A stretch of DNA of 64,000 bases from Neelides folsomi (Eukaryota; Arthropoda; Collembola; Neelipleona; Neelidae). The stretch spans positions 1-64,000 of the forward strand of contig JAQGBZ010000230.1 of the NCBI GenBank assembly GCA_034687125.1, read 5' to 3'. Below, piece by piece: positions 36,277 to 48,500 of the stretch. The first letter of the stretch is position 1; each line of letters begins with the position of its first letter. Made by a program: the position numbers and the translations under genes. The notes beneath the pieces are model-generated. The model did no database searches. It had not been told where the DNA came from and worked only from the letters and a program-made list of their open reading frames with translations.

Positions 36277-37143
36277 ATGGCATTTAAATTAGATGACTTA
36301 ATCAACAAGAAAAAAGAACCCAATCAGATTCTGGACCTTTCCAAAGTGAAGATCAGAAACAAAGAAGAATTTGAGAAATATTTTGATAAAATACCAGAGT
36401 ACAAAATAAGACCAGAAAAAGTAATTTGAATAATTAAAAATTAATATTTAAAAATCAATTTTAAAAAATTAGTTTTTAATAAAAAATAAAAAAAAATTTG
36501 TTTTTAATAAAAAATCAGTTTTTAGTAATAATTTAAAAAATTAATTATTTAAATGTTAATAATAATGTTACTTTAATTGCATGAGATTCGCGAGGAAGAC
36601 GTTCGAGTGCGAGACAGTGAATTTACATTTATGAAAAAAGATTCCAGTGTTCGACGGAGCGAATATTCATATGGCGACCCAGTCCCTCCCATTATGAGAT
36701 CTGTAAGATTGGAAGATCTCTCGGCTGTTGACATCAGTTGGAGGATGCTCACAATGCTAAGACCAGATGACAAGACGGACGAAGAGCTTTTTAACAGAAT
36801 TGTCGAATTGGGGAAGTTCAAACGTCACACTTTGAAATTAGAGGGAAAACTCGCAGCATTCAATTCTGGAGTCATCGTGAGCAAAAACAAACACGGGGTT
36901 TCTGAGACAAGACTTAAAACATGCAAAGAATGCGGAGTTGAACTTTGCACTGGAAATTGGTGCAAAGATTTCCCTTATGAATCTTATACGAGAATGCTCA
37001 TCGACAAGGATGAAATTGAAGAAGAAGAAGGAGAATCAAAGAGGAAAAATTCTAAAGGGAAAGTTAAAAACAAAGGAATTAAATTGAGAAGAAAAAAAAG
37101 GAAAAAGAAATTAAAACCGAAGAATAAATCTGATAGCGATTGA
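36277..37143 (+). CDS. Basic protein of unknown function with a six-Cys motif
   Basis: Two exons, 36277-36420 and 36586-37143, join in phase 0 to 233 residues. The protein starts MAFKLDDLINKKKEPNQIL. It has a central part with EDLSAVDISWRMLTMLRPDD, and then a compact Cys cluster KTCKECGVELCTGNWCKDFPYE that could bind zinc. It ends in an acidic patch (DEIEEEEGE) followed by a strongly Lys/Arg-rich tail (LRRKKRKKKLKPKNK) like a nuclear or nucleolar signal. I do not recognise the family. Conservation-like non-repetitive sequence and good phase support a real gene; the exon 2 acceptor (GCATGAG) has a weak pyrimidine tract. Confidence 0.7.
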
Positions 37144-37182
37144 CCAAATAAATAAATTAATATTATTTTGATGCATTAAATG

Positions 37183-37340
37183 TATCGGGAGATCCAAAAG
37201 GATACAATAGTTATAAAATGAGGATTTCATAATTAGTGCGTAAATTATAAAGCATATATTTAAAAAGTACAAAAATGTTTTCAACTCCCCAAATCCTAAC
37301 ACACAGTAAATGGGTTGCGTTCCTTTTGGATCTCCCGATA
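37183..37340. mobile_element. 158-bp palindromic MITE, TA-flanked
   Basis: Perfect 20-bp inverted ends TATCGGGAGATCCAAAAGGA. The outermost TA on each side fits a Tc1/mariner-type target duplication. It lies 40 bp after the stop of the Cys-motif gene, so it may be inside that gene's 3' UTR. Non-coding interior. Confidence 0.8.
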
Positions 37341-37529
37341 TTATTTAAGCTTTTAACAAACTTAATTAATTTATGAATGAATCAATAAAAGTGTATTTAT
37401 TGACCAATGATTGGTTTTCACCCTTACAGACATTTACTTAAATTATTAAGATAAACTAAAAATTAGAATTTACTAAAATTAACTTCTACAAATTAGAACA
37501 TTTTTACTAACTTAAAGCTTAAACTATTC

Positions 37530-38930
37530 ATTTTCTTCTAGATAAATTTTTCTCACTTTGCATATATTTTGTATTAAAAAATAAGTTTTCTTTGTGTTTT
37601 CAAAGGATAAATTATTAAACATTTTGAGGTAGTTTGATATGTTATAATTTAAACTTATAATGAGGACATCTGAAAATTATATGAAAAATTTTTTCTTCTT
37701 CTTTTAAATTGCATAGAGAACACAGGTTTCTTTTTTACCATATCTGAATTGTAAGCTGTTTAATTTAACATTTTTGTACTTATATATAACAAAAGCTATA
37801 CCAAGTTTCAATTGTAGTATTACTTTTTTAATTTCCCAATGTAAGTTATATTCGAGGTACGGTTCAATTTTATATTTAATTTTATTTGTACAGTAATTGG
37901 TATATGTAGGAGATTCACGCATTTTTATAATACATTCGCTAAGAAAATCACCTTTAATTTTTGACATAAAAATATTCACTTTTATCACATTGTCTTTATA
38001 AAAATGCTTATTTTCTCACACTCTTAAAGGTAATTCCCATCCCATTTGTCTAATATTTTTAGGAAATTAGTATACCAGTTATTTTTATAATTGCATTTTT
38101 TAAAATTAAGATAGCTATTGTGAAGCAATGAATTATCAAGTTGTGATATGACTTTTAACCAGTACTTAAATGTTAACTTTAAAATAGTATGTTCAATTGG
38201 TATAATACCTAGCTCAAGATATATGAACCAGCCATGTGCAATTTTGGGGAGGTGAAAAACTGATTTGTAGTGGTTTACTTGGATCCTATCTAAATCTTCA
38301 GTGTGTTTAAAAGCCCAAATTGGGGCTGAATATGTTAGTATGCTTCTAACCATTGATTCAAAGAGTTTTTTATGTGAGTTGAAAGATCTCATTTTACTTT
38401 TAAAATAAAACGCTTTAATTCTGCTTATTGCTAAATTGGCTTTTGTTTGGAAGTGTTTTAAGGCCTCATCCGTTTTTAAATTATAGGAAAGTGGAACCCC
38501 AAGGTACGTAAATGTATCTACTCTTTCTAAAATCTCTTCATTCCACTTAAGTGAAGCAATACTTTTTAATTTGTCAGGCCCAAAGATAACATATTTTGCC
38601 TTTAAATTGTTTTCAATAAAATATTCATTTAGGGCATTTATTTTATTTTGTGCATCGAATTTATTTAAAGCTAGAACAGTTGTGTCATCTGCATACACAA
38701 ATAAATCAGACCTTCTTTTGTTAATTAAGAGGGGTGCAGTATTTGTTTTAGAAATAACATTGTGGATGTCGTCTACAAATATATTGAAAAGATTAGGGGA
38801 AATTGTTTCTCTTTGGAGAACTGACTTTTCTATTGGAAAACTTTCACTTTCTCCTTCCTTTGTCCTAATTATCGCTTTTGCTGCTTTATAGATCTTCTTT
38901 TTTAAAAATATTCTTACAAAGCTTTAAATT
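37530..38930 (-). pseudogene. Non-LTR retrotransposon reverse transcriptase relic
   Basis: The minus strand reads an RT fragment: LQRETISPNLFNIFVDDIH (palm), then YADDTTVLALNKF with the catalytic YADD. FTYLGVPLSYN and SMVRSILTYSAPIWAF follow, typical of the thumb and connection part of LINE-like elements. The frame stops at 38024 and, after a shift, continues at 37988-37704 with LHWEIKKVILQLKLGIAF and RYGKKETCVLYAI, resembling the end of such ORF2 proteins. The endonuclease and the 5' half are absent. A 5'-truncated dead insertion. Borders are approximate. Confidence 0.85.
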
Positions 38931-39240
38931 TATATATTTGATGTGCCCTTTCATGTTAAGTTGTGGAGGAAAATTTTCTCTATATGATAGAAGTTAAAGT
39001 GAGGTCTAATATAACTTAAATGAGTCTCAAAATAATTAATTTTATCAGAAGACCTGAGCTTAGTAGTTTGTATTGCGAGTTTCACGCCCGCCTCAAAACT
39101 TAATTAATTTATGCGATTGAATAGAAATTAAATAAAATGGAAATTACGAGAAATGAAAAATATATTCACATTTAATATTCGTCGTAAATTAAACAAGAAG
39201 TTATTTTACATAATTATTGTATTAAACATTTCATGACATT

Positions 39241-40927
39241 TTAAAAGAACATTTCATTGGGTTGGATTTTGCAAAATTGTTCGCTCTTTTCCCATAGCTT
39301 TTTGGCCAAGTCCATATTTTGACCAAGTTTGGTCGTCGCTTTAATCTAAAAAATAAAAAAATTAAAATAGGAATTATCAATGTTGGCAACTATATTTTTT
39401 ATTTAACTATAATGTTAATTAATGAACTTTTTTAAAAAATGATAAATGGATTTGAGCTTACTTTGCAGTCAGAATAATATTCTCCACTTTTTCCTTCAAC
39501 CTCTTCAGAAGCACATAAATGCATGTGAGTTTGAGCTCCTTCCCAAGGTGTCTTCACAAATAAAAATAAATCAAATATCAATAAAGATAAAATGAAAACT
39601 TAATTTGTTAATGAACTAAAATATTTAATTACAATTCAATTAATTACTTTTATTAAATTACTTTTAATAATTTTTTACTAAAATACCTTCATGGATGGTT
39701 TTGCAAGATGGAAAAGAATCCAATAAAGCCATCCAGTTTTAACATCATCAAAAACTTTCGTTTTCACTCCGCCCGGATTAAGTGCGTTGATTGCAACTCG
39801 GATATTTTTCTCTTTCAATCTCCTGTGCATTTCTCTCATAAACAAAATATTGGAGAGTTTCGTCTTGGCGTAGATTTCCTTTGGCTCCCATTTTAACTCA
39901 GAATTTAAATTGTTCGTGTCAAGAGACAAAGTCCAATTATGGGCAATTGAAGCAACAACGACAATTCGGCTACCAACAGTTTTTTTCAAAGTCTCTACAA
40001 TTAAATAAAATGGAAATTAAAATTTACTTTATTAAATTCTATTATATTATAATAAAAATTATTAGATACATATAGAATATATCATATAAAGAGAATAATG
40101 ACCTATTCATATTAATAAATAAAAAGTATTCAATAATATATTATTAAATTTTTGATTGGCAAAATTGTGGAAAAAACGTTAAAAACATACCGAGTAAAAT
40201 ATTCGTAAGCAAAAAGTGTCCAAGATGATTTGTAGCAAAATGCATTTCGAATCCTTCAGCATTGACCATTTTGTTTAATTTGGCAATTCCTGCATTGTTG
40301 ACAAGAATATCAAGACGCGTTTCTTCAGATTTAAACTCCTTGCAGAATTTCCTCACTGAAGACATCAAACTCACGTCCAAATATTTAACAATTACAAGTT
40401 TGCTATTCGTTTCACTTCTAATTGTATCTTAAACACATAAAATTAAACCAAATTAAAAAATATCAAAATTTTCAATAATCACAAAAATTATCACAAAAAT
40501 TAATTATTATTTTTCTGACAATTTTTATTAAATTAAATTAAAATTACTTGCTGCTTCTTCCGCTTCCGGCATATCAAAACATGCCATTATGACTTTGGCT
40601 CCCCGTCTGGCTAAATCTTTAGCAGTTTCATATCCCAAACCTACAATATACAAAAAATTAATAATTCTAAATTAAATAAAATAATTATAATAAATAATTA
40701 AAACAACAATTAAATTAAAATTTTAGAGAATTAAAGTATTAATTAATTAATTTAAAAAAGTTCTTACCGCTACTTGCTCCAGTAACAATTGCAACTTTTC
40801 CATCCAACCTCCTTTGACTTTTACAAAACCCAGTTGTGAATTTAAGAAACAATTTGCTCGCCGCATAATACACGGCAAAAACAATAGCAAAAGTGTACAA
40901 GTACCACGTGGAATTACAACAACTCAT
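39241..40927 (-). CDS. Membrane-anchored short-chain dehydrogenase (retinol dehydrogenase 11-14-like)
   Basis: Six exons, 40927-40768, 40640-40548, 40427-40191, 39994-39687, 39551-39462 and 39345-39241, join in phase to 330 residues. An N-terminal membrane anchor ([20 protein letters not shown]) precedes the Rossmann fold. The cofactor motif is TGASSGLG; DV follows strand 3 ([10 protein letters not shown]); NNAG is present; the catalytic Ser is in IVVVASIAH and the active-site pair in [15 protein letters not shown] closes the cofactor site. The pattern is that of SDR7C enzymes, which use NADP(H) to reduce or oxidise retinoids and other lipid aldehydes at the ER. The substrate here is unknown. 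Confidence 0.95.
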
Positions 40928-42077
40928 TTTGACCCCAAATGAGATTTTAATAAATTAGTTAAATTAAAAATGTTAAACTTTGACTTCCTCCCAACCAACA
41001 GTTTTCAACTGTTGAGAGCTTCAATTGAAAAGACGTGTAATGTGGAGAGGTCTGAAGAATCTTTACAAAATTATTAGTCGGATAGAGATAAGGATAAATT
41101 CTACACCTCTTGATTCCAACAACACTCTCAACAGATAATGAACATAATGAGATAAAAAGAACAAAAAAGAATTCAAAACCATACACCTTACGAAACATAG
41201 GTTTTATAACTTACAATATATAATAATATACATACAAATGGTGATATTTTAACTTCACATGAAACTTCACATTTCCAAAACGATAAAATATTTCAATGTA
41301 CAATACAGAATAGACCAACTATATAGACCAACTATATATATAAGTAATTACTATCCTAGTGTATTTTTTATATAAAGTTATATGTTAATATAATTGTAGC
41401 ATACTTGGTACATAAATTAACAGTGAGTTGACGTGACCAAATAATTGTAGGTTTAAATTTTAAAATAATTAATATCATTATAATAATTAATACCTATATA
41501 AATTATAATATTGTTAAATTAGGATAAAATATTATATAATCGCTTTATATAATATTTTACCTATATGGTATAAAATATTAAATTACTTTCAACTTTTGTT
41601 AAATTCTATTGTTGAGTTGTTCACTCCGGTGAATAACGGAGATGAATGAAATGATGAAAATAAATTCATCTTGCAAAATCAACTCAATCAGATGATCTCT
41701 GTAGAGTTGTAAAAAAAGGATGGAACCGCTCGAGGGCTTTACGAGGTCAACTCAATTCATTAAACTTCATATGCATTGAGATAGACAAAGTTTATCAAAA
41801 TACAAAGATTGTATGCTTCCATATATCTTATCTTAATATTATTTAATATAAAATATTTTAATTCACTATTATTTTTGCATGCTTTAGTATGCAATCTATG
41901 AAATATTTTCCCATTTTGTTCAAATTTTAAGTGTTAAATATTATTTCATAAGGTTAAATGAATTTTTATAAATAATATAAAGTCATTCATATAATGTAAA
42001 ATTTAAAATAATTTTAATATCATGGTCGTAATGGATTTAAATGAAGCAATGAAAATAATTTTAAGTAATTGGTGAAT
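40928..42077. other. Upstream region of SDR gene
   Basis: It contains the SDR promoter/5' UTR. A 79-codon minus-strand frame at 41198-40959 with a hydrophobic start ends 30 bases before the SDR start and is probably 5' leader. The rest is AT-rich, with a GC-richer patch at about 41630-41790. Nothing else recognised. Confidence 0.4.
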
Positions 42078-42381
42078 TCAGCCAACACATTTAGGTTCGG
42101 GAGCACGTGCAGGATGGCAATCGGATTCAGTAGTATCAGCACACGGATTTACACAATTGACATAAACCAAATCACATTTGTATCCATTTTCACACGTAAC
42201 GTCTTTGCAACTTGGTTTAGATCCATCTTCTATAAAAATATAATTTTACAATTTAGTAAAACTTAATTAACAAATAAATAAAAATTGATAATTATCACTT
42301 GGTTAGATTTATTAAAGAACCTGTTCCATATGCAGCAACAGCCAAAAGGAGAACAGCGACGAAAATCACGAGTTTGGTCAT
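42078..42381 (-). CDS. Small secreted six/eight-Cys peptide, copy A
   Basis: Two exons, 42381-42321 and 42229-42078, join in phase 1 to 70 residues. A signal peptide (MTKLVIFVAVLLLAVAAYG) precedes a Cys domain: SCKDVTCENGYKCDLVYVNC, then a PCADTTESDC insert and KCVG. The exon 1 donor is the atypical GTTCTT, and the sister gene uses a similar GTTTAT. The domain pattern CxxVxCxxGxxCxxxxVxC is shared with copy B. Function unknown; a protease inhibitor or defence-type secretion is possible but not shown. Confidence 0.75.
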
Positions 42382-42452
42382 AGTTAAAATTGTGGAATGA
42401 AAGCTAGGTGAATGCTTTATTGAATAAATAATTAAACGACAGTCTTTTAATA

Positions 42453-42708
42453 TACAATCGATTTCAAATAGTAGTTGACATACAAATGACAAAAAAATAC
42501 AAGTTGCTATACAAAAGACGATTTTAACAACTGAAAACTTTTTATTTCAATGAATTTTCAAAATTACCTCCGTTCTGTTCCAAACAAATAAATTATTTTC
42601 ATTCAAAATCAGTTCAAATTCTATCGATTCTATTGTTATTTTTTAAACAATTTTTTCATAGTTACTATTTTTAAGGGGTATGTCAACTACTTTTTGAAAT
42701 CGATTGTA
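42453..42708. mobile_element. 256-bp TA-flanked MITE upstream of peptide copy A
   Basis: Inverted ends of about 32 bp with one or two mismatches: TACAATCGATTTCAAA continuing to AGTAGTTGACATAC. The outer TA fits a Tc1/mariner-type target. The element is absent from the matching place of copy B. It starts only about 70 bp upstream of the copy A start codon. Confidence 0.8.
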
Positions 42709-43146
42709 TTAATTAAACTTTTTTTATATTAGAAACTCTTTCCTTTGCTATAATATTAACGTCTTTAAAATAAATTACTTAAATAGGTATGAATAATGCA
42801 TGTAATGTGAATTGTGTTCTCATAATGTTTATTTGTCATATTAAATATTTTGAACACTTTAATGCTATAATAATTTAATCACTTTTAACGTCCATAAGGA
42901 TTATAATATTAAGAATTGCCATTAATAGTATTAAAGCCATAAAACAAAGTATTTTAACTAATAAGTTTAAATAGATGCTTGATTTTATTTAACCTCAATG
43001 AGACGAGAATTATTATTATTATTTTTAACTTTCAATTGCAATATTTTTTGCCATTATTATGTAACTTAATTGATGATGTAAAAAATGGGAAAAAAATTTC
43101 TTCTACTTGCCCCAATTGTTTATTCGTTTCGTTCATTTGTGTTCGT

Positions 43147-43773
43147 TCATTGAGAAGAATCTGGAACGCATTGTGGCATTGGCGGACATGGCGCTACGAA
43201 ACATTGGACTTGGATCATTTTGCAAATGTGCCCAGTTGTGCATTTAACGTTCCTACAAGTATTCACCGAATTATCTGCAAAAAAACATGAGAACTTTTAG
43301 TTTATCACTAAAAACACTAATTATATTTTTATGCTCATTTCTTTGATGGGAAAATTTCTAAATTGTTTTCACAGGTCATTTTAATACAGCATAATAAGCA
43401 AAATAATAAATATACTGTAGATTTTAAAATAAACGTAATATCATGATCATAATGGATTTAAATGAAGCAATAAATTAATTTCAATTAATTCCCACCTGGA
43501 ACACAAGTTGGTTGTGGATAACATGGAGCCCGAATGCATGTAACTTGAACCAACTCGCATTTGTCCCCGTATTCACATTCATAGCCATCGCACGTTGGTC
43601 CGCATCCGTCTTCTATAAAAAATAAATTTACACTTTAAACTTAATTAACAAATAATAAAATAGATAATTATCACTTGTTTGATTTATTTAATATTTAATA
43701 AACCTTTAAATTTCAATCCATATGCAGCAACAGCCAGGAGGAGAACAAAGGAGAAGATGACGAGTTTGGCCAT
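43147..43773 (-). CDS. Small secreted Cys-rich peptide, copy B, with one or two domains
   Basis: Exon 1 (43773-43704) encodes the signal peptide MAKLVIFSFVLLLAVAAYG. Exon 2 starts at 43612 and encodes EDGCGPTCDGYECEYGDKC, then ELVQVTCIRAPCYPQPTCVP. It can end in two ways. Read through, it stops at 43485 after GGN. Spliced at the GTGGGA donor (exon end 43496), it joins in phase to exon 3 (43274-43147), which carries a second domain TCRNVKCTTGHICKMIQVQC plus APCPPMPQCVP. That gives 104 residues with two related domains. No separate signal exon precedes exon 3, which favours the spliced form or alternative splicing. Confidence 0.7.
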
Positions 43774-44135
43774 TGTTCATGTGGAATGAAAGTCAGGGTA
43801 TGGTCCTAAAATGAATAAATAATTCAACGGCTGCCGACGGCTTTTTATAGAAACCTTTGTCATTTAAAATCAACGCTAATCAAACAGATCAGAAAATGAC
43901 TCAGGGAGAATTCCTAGTTTATTTATGACCGCTATTGGGAAAATCCTTAGTATGGAAGCAATCTGTGAATTATGTTCTCTTAATGTTAATTTGCCATATA
44001 AAATCTGTTGAACACTTTAATGCATAATAATTTAATCATCACTTTCCACGTCCACAAGGATCATAATATTAAGAATTGCCATTAATGGCATTAAAGCCAT
44101 AAAACATTTAAAGTATTTAGGGTAATATGTTTAAA

Positions 44136-45208
44136 TGGGCACTTGAAGGTTTTTTTGAAATATTAAACCTCCAATGAACTTATGTAACAATAAGCAATTG
44201 ATAAATTATTCCATTTTGTAAAGATTGTAAATTTGCAAATTCAACATTTTTTATCAAACTATTGGAACTATTATTAAAAAAAATAATTTTAAATAGAAAT
44301 TATAATTATTATTAATAATAATAGCTGTATAAAAATTAGTTGCTTATTATGTTATTACATATCAGTATTATTGATACTGTAAATATATAATCAACCTATT
44401 ATACATTCTTTATGCATACTATTTATAATGCTTGAATGTTCTCTAATTAAAAAAAACTTGTATAAAAATAATGTATTAAATGTTAACCTTTTTATTGTCC
44501 ATAAATATGGTATAAAAAGTTCGTTCATGTTTTTAAGTGTTTTATGAATGGATATAAAAGATAAGATGGCTTTGATGCTCATCCTCAAAACATCTCCATA
44601 TTTAATATTTATATTTGAAAAAGGTTCAACAATTAGATAACAACAAAGGAGAATTCCCATTCACTCTCATCTTTGTCAATACAAAATGCTCATGATCAAC
44701 ACATGTCTTTAGTTCAACAGAGTTCAAGTAATAAAATCATAAAGTTGAATAAAGATAAAAATAATTTTAACAAATAGAAAGTAAAGAAATTGTCAGTAAT
44801 AATAAAATCTTGTAAATTGTGCATAAGATGTAAAAACTACATTCTACATACAATACATTATAACTCACTTATTGTCAGTAATTGTAAATATCAAAAAGTA
44901 CAGATACGATATAGTATATATTATAGCTTATGTGTATGAATTTGTTATCAGAATTTGAAAAAAAAAGATTTGTCTATTTAATTTGGATTTGGATATAAAT
45001 AAGGATAAGAAAAGTCCTTAAGTTAAAAATGTGTTTTTATCAAATAGCATACGTTTGAAGGAATTATCTCTAACTGATTCACGCGTCCTCGTTTCCTATT
45101 TATTTCTCTCTCCACGCTCAGTTACAATTACATGAGCAAAATCAATTCAGTCAAATGGATCTCAATAAATAAATTAAATAAATAAATACTCCAAGTTCCT
45201 TTAAGATA
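44136..45208. other. Intergenic, upstream of transporter
   Basis: AT-rich with no recognised gene or repeat; it likely includes the transporter promoter close to 45050-45180. Confidence 0.5.
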
Positions 45209-48200
45209 ATGGGGATGATTAATTTTAGTAATTTTGGTGTGGTTGATTATTTGGTCATCGGTGGAACTCTTTTGTTTTCACTTTCAATCGGCATTTATTA
45301 CGCGTTGAAGACCAAACAAACAAATGCGGATCTTTTGGTCGGCGGGAGGAAAATGGGAACTTTTCCCATTTCGGCCTCCATGATGGTTTCCTATTTCTCA
45401 GCTATTACCATTTTAGGTAAGTGAAAAAAGAATTTTAATTGCACAACACCGTTACTTAATTGCATGTCTAATTAATCTATTTTGTTATCTAATTAATTAT
45501 AGTTAGCTGGAAATTGGTAAATTCACAATGAAAAAACAGATGATGTTAAATTAGATTAATTAATTAAATTAATTTTACATTATAAAGGCTACCCAGCGGA
45601 AATTTACTCCCAAGGAACTCAAATCTACATGCAAATTCTAATAATGGGAATTGTCATTTCAATGTCAGCTTTTATATTCGTTCCGGTATTTTTCAAAATG
45701 AAACTCACAAGTGTTTATGAAGTAATTTCAATTAGTAAAATTACAATAATTTATTTTCTATAAAATAATTTGGAAATTGCTTGAATTTGGATTACAATTT
45801 GCTTTAAGATAGAAAGAAGAAATGTTTTAATTTTGAACTTACCGCGTTAAATGATGATTTTTGTTTAATTTGGCAGTATTTAGAATTTCGCTTTGAAAGC
45901 TCGGAGGTTCGAAAACTTGCCGGTATCATTTTCTGCATTCAACAGTTGATTCTCACAGGGCTGGTTTTGTACGCTCCGTCGATCGCTTTGAAAATCTTTT
46001 TTGGATTTCCCATTTGGAGTTCAATTCTTGGAATTGGGATTTGCGGAACAATCTATACATCAATTGTAATTAGAAATATAATTAATATTTAGTTACATTA
46101 AACAATTTACTTGAATTGAGAAAAGATTCATTTTTGATTCATTCAATGCTAATTGTAATTTTGTAATTTGTTTTTAACTAACAATTAGGGAGGATTGAAA
46201 GCTGTGGTTTGGACGGACGTTTTTCAATTTTTTATGATCATAATCGGAATGTTGGCAATTTTAATCAAAGGGTTCATGAAGGCTGGAGGAATTAAACAAG
46301 CTTTTCAAACTTCATACGAATTTAATCGTTTGGAACTTTTTGAGTAAATGTCCATAATTTAATTATTTTATAAATATTCCTCTAATTGTAAATTAAAGTT
46401 AAAAGTCAAGTTGAACTGTATAAATATACATTGTATATTATACATTTTAAAATTATATTTTATTAATTATTTATTTAATCAAATAGTTTTACTTTTGATC
46501 CATTCACCAAACACAATTTCTTCAATTTCCTCATTGGCACGGGTTTTCATTCCCTCGTCCAATCCGGAACTCATCAAATGCAAGTCCAAAGATATTCGAG
46601 TCTGCCAAATTCGAAAGAAGCCATTAAGTAAATTAAAAATAAATTAATAATTTCAATATTAACTTAATATAAATAGTTTTGTCGAAAATCTACTCCTCAT
46701 AAATATACAGGTAATAATATTCTTACCTTTACTTTAGAGCCATTTTATTCAGCGTCCCTCTGAAGTTAATTGTAATGACGATTTCTCTTCTAACGGGAAT
46801 CGCCATTTTCTCAATTTACGCCAATTGCGATCCGCGGCTTTTGGGCGGAATTAAAAAGACAGATGAAATCGTGGCTTATTTCGTTGTTACTGAATTAATT
46901 GGAATTCCTGGAATGGTCGGTTTGTTCACTTCGTGTATCTTCAGTGCTGTTTTAAGGTAATTAACCAAATTAACTAAATAAATTAATTAAACTAATTAAA
47001 GTTAAACCTTGGCCATTTTCAGTTCATTTTCCTCCTCTGTGAATTCAATGGTGGCAGTCACTTGGGAAGATTTCTTCTCAAAATGTAAATGCTTCCGTCA
47101 ATCAAACGAAACCTGCAAAGCAAACGTTTCCCGTTTAATTGGTAAAATAGTCTTCCTTATTTTTTATCAAACCAGTTTTAAATTTTGAACTATACTCTAT
47201 TCCATTTGAGAAGATTATTGAGAATTGAATCATGTTACTTGACAAGTCATTAGAAATTATTTCCTGTAGAAATTATTTGCAGGTGACATGACATTCGATT
47301 GCCCGGTCAAGTAACATGATTCAATTCTCAATAATCTTCTCAAATGGAATAGAGTATAATTAATAACTAAACTAAATTAATAGAGATATTTAAATAGATA
47401 ATTATAATGGCTTTAAACATTTTATTTACCTTAGGAGTTTTCTACGGAATAATTGGAATTGTCTTGGCTTTTTCTTGTGAGTTCATGGGATCGGTTTACA
47501 CCGCTGGGTGGAAAGCCGTTGGGCCGACGAGCGGAGCTTTGGCTGGAACTTTTATTATGGCGCTCTTCATGCCCTGTGTCAATAAACATGTAAATTCGTC
47601 AAATTTAATGTTACATTGAAAATTAACGTTAAATTAATATAAAAAATCAATATTAAATTATTAAATTAATGTTAACAATCGATTACAACTAATTTAAAAT
47701 TTACTCACAGGGTGCGTTTTTCGGCATGGTTGGCGGAATGTGCGGAATGTTGTTCATCATGATCCAATCGTTCTTTTTTAATGTCCATCAAAATCCCTTG
47801 CCCACGACGATCGACAATTGTCCGAACGGGACAATTTTTCCTTTCAATAATACAATTTTCTACAAGGAAGAAGTTAAATAGTATTTACAAAACATTTTAA
47901 ATATTAATTAATTTATAATGATGTATGATAAATTGATAAATATATGGATATGGGATATGTCATTATTGATTAATAATGCAATTTATTAACTAAATAGAAT
48001 TATTACAATTACAATTAAATTAATTTAATTGTAATTTTATGATAGTGATTGGCCCGATAAGATTTATACTCTTTCGTATACAATGTATCCACCTGTTGGT
48101 GCCTTCATTACCATCACTGTAGGACTCATCGTTAGTTTAATTACTTCAGGTAATTATAATTATAATTATAAGGTATTAAAACATAAATTGTTAAGAAGGA

Positions 48201-48500
48201 AAAAACTGTCATATATTAAATATTATAAATAAATTAATAATAAATTAAAATATTAAAGGGTGTACTAAAAACGTTCGCCGGGATGAATATCTCCATCCTT
48301 GGATTAGAAAACGATTGTCGAGAAAATTCACAGCTCAATTGAGAAGTTCAAAATACGCCGATCGGATTTCATCCCTTCATAATTTAGCACCTGAGAATAA
48401 ACCGACTTCACCAGGTGTGGCAAAAGTTCGACCGATGAGTGGAAACTATCCAAACTATCGTTATGAAAATGTTAAAGTTTACAATAAAGATTCTCTTTAA
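45209..48500 (+). CDS. SLC5-family sodium/solute cotransporter (monocarboxylate/multivitamin-like)
   Basis: Eleven exons join in phase to 611 residues: 45209-45416, 45588-45721, 45877-46065, 46189-46343, 46487-46627, 46738-46956, 47023-47141, 47435-47589, 47711-47880, 48046-48149 and 48259-48500. The protein is multi-spanning. Landmarks of the SLC5A5/6/8/12 group are DYLVIGGTLLFSLSIGIYYA, LLVGGRKMGTFPISASMMVSYFSAITILGYPAEIYSQGTQ, GGLKAVVWTDVFQFFMIIIG, QSGTHQMQVQRYSSLPN and SSFSSSVNSMVAVTWEDF. GAFFGMVGGMCGM and NCPNGTIFPFNNT (an extracellular loop with N-glycosylation sites) follow. The tail is cytosolic and basic. The protein should import a small anion or vitamin with Na+ at the plasma membrane; the substrate cannot be told. 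Intron 7 holds a palindromic MITE. Confidence 0.95.
47191..47358. mobile_element. 168-bp palindromic MITE, copy 1 (transporter intron 7)
   Basis: Inverted ends of about 50 bp, starting TATACTCTATTCCATTTGAG and running on through AAGATTATTGAGAATTGAAT to TCATGTTACTTGA. The outer TA fits the target duplication. A second copy lies at 50739-50921. Confidence 0.9.

Larger units (their letters stand above)
42010..44135. repeat. Tandem segmental duplication around the Cys-rich peptide genes
   Basis: Segment A (about 42010-42975) and segment B (about 43430-44135) match beyond the genes. Both 3' flanks have ATGGATTTAAATGAAGCAAT. Both 5' flanks have TAATATTAAGAATTGCCATT followed by a TTAAAGCCATAAAAC word. 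Segment A is longer because of the 256-bp MITE. Confidence 0.8.

Noticed and set aside
40959-41198. A 79-codon minus-strand frame beginning with a signal-like segment
   Set aside because: It ends 30 bases before the SDR start on the same strand, so it is more likely 5' leader or an upstream ORF; no conserved features.
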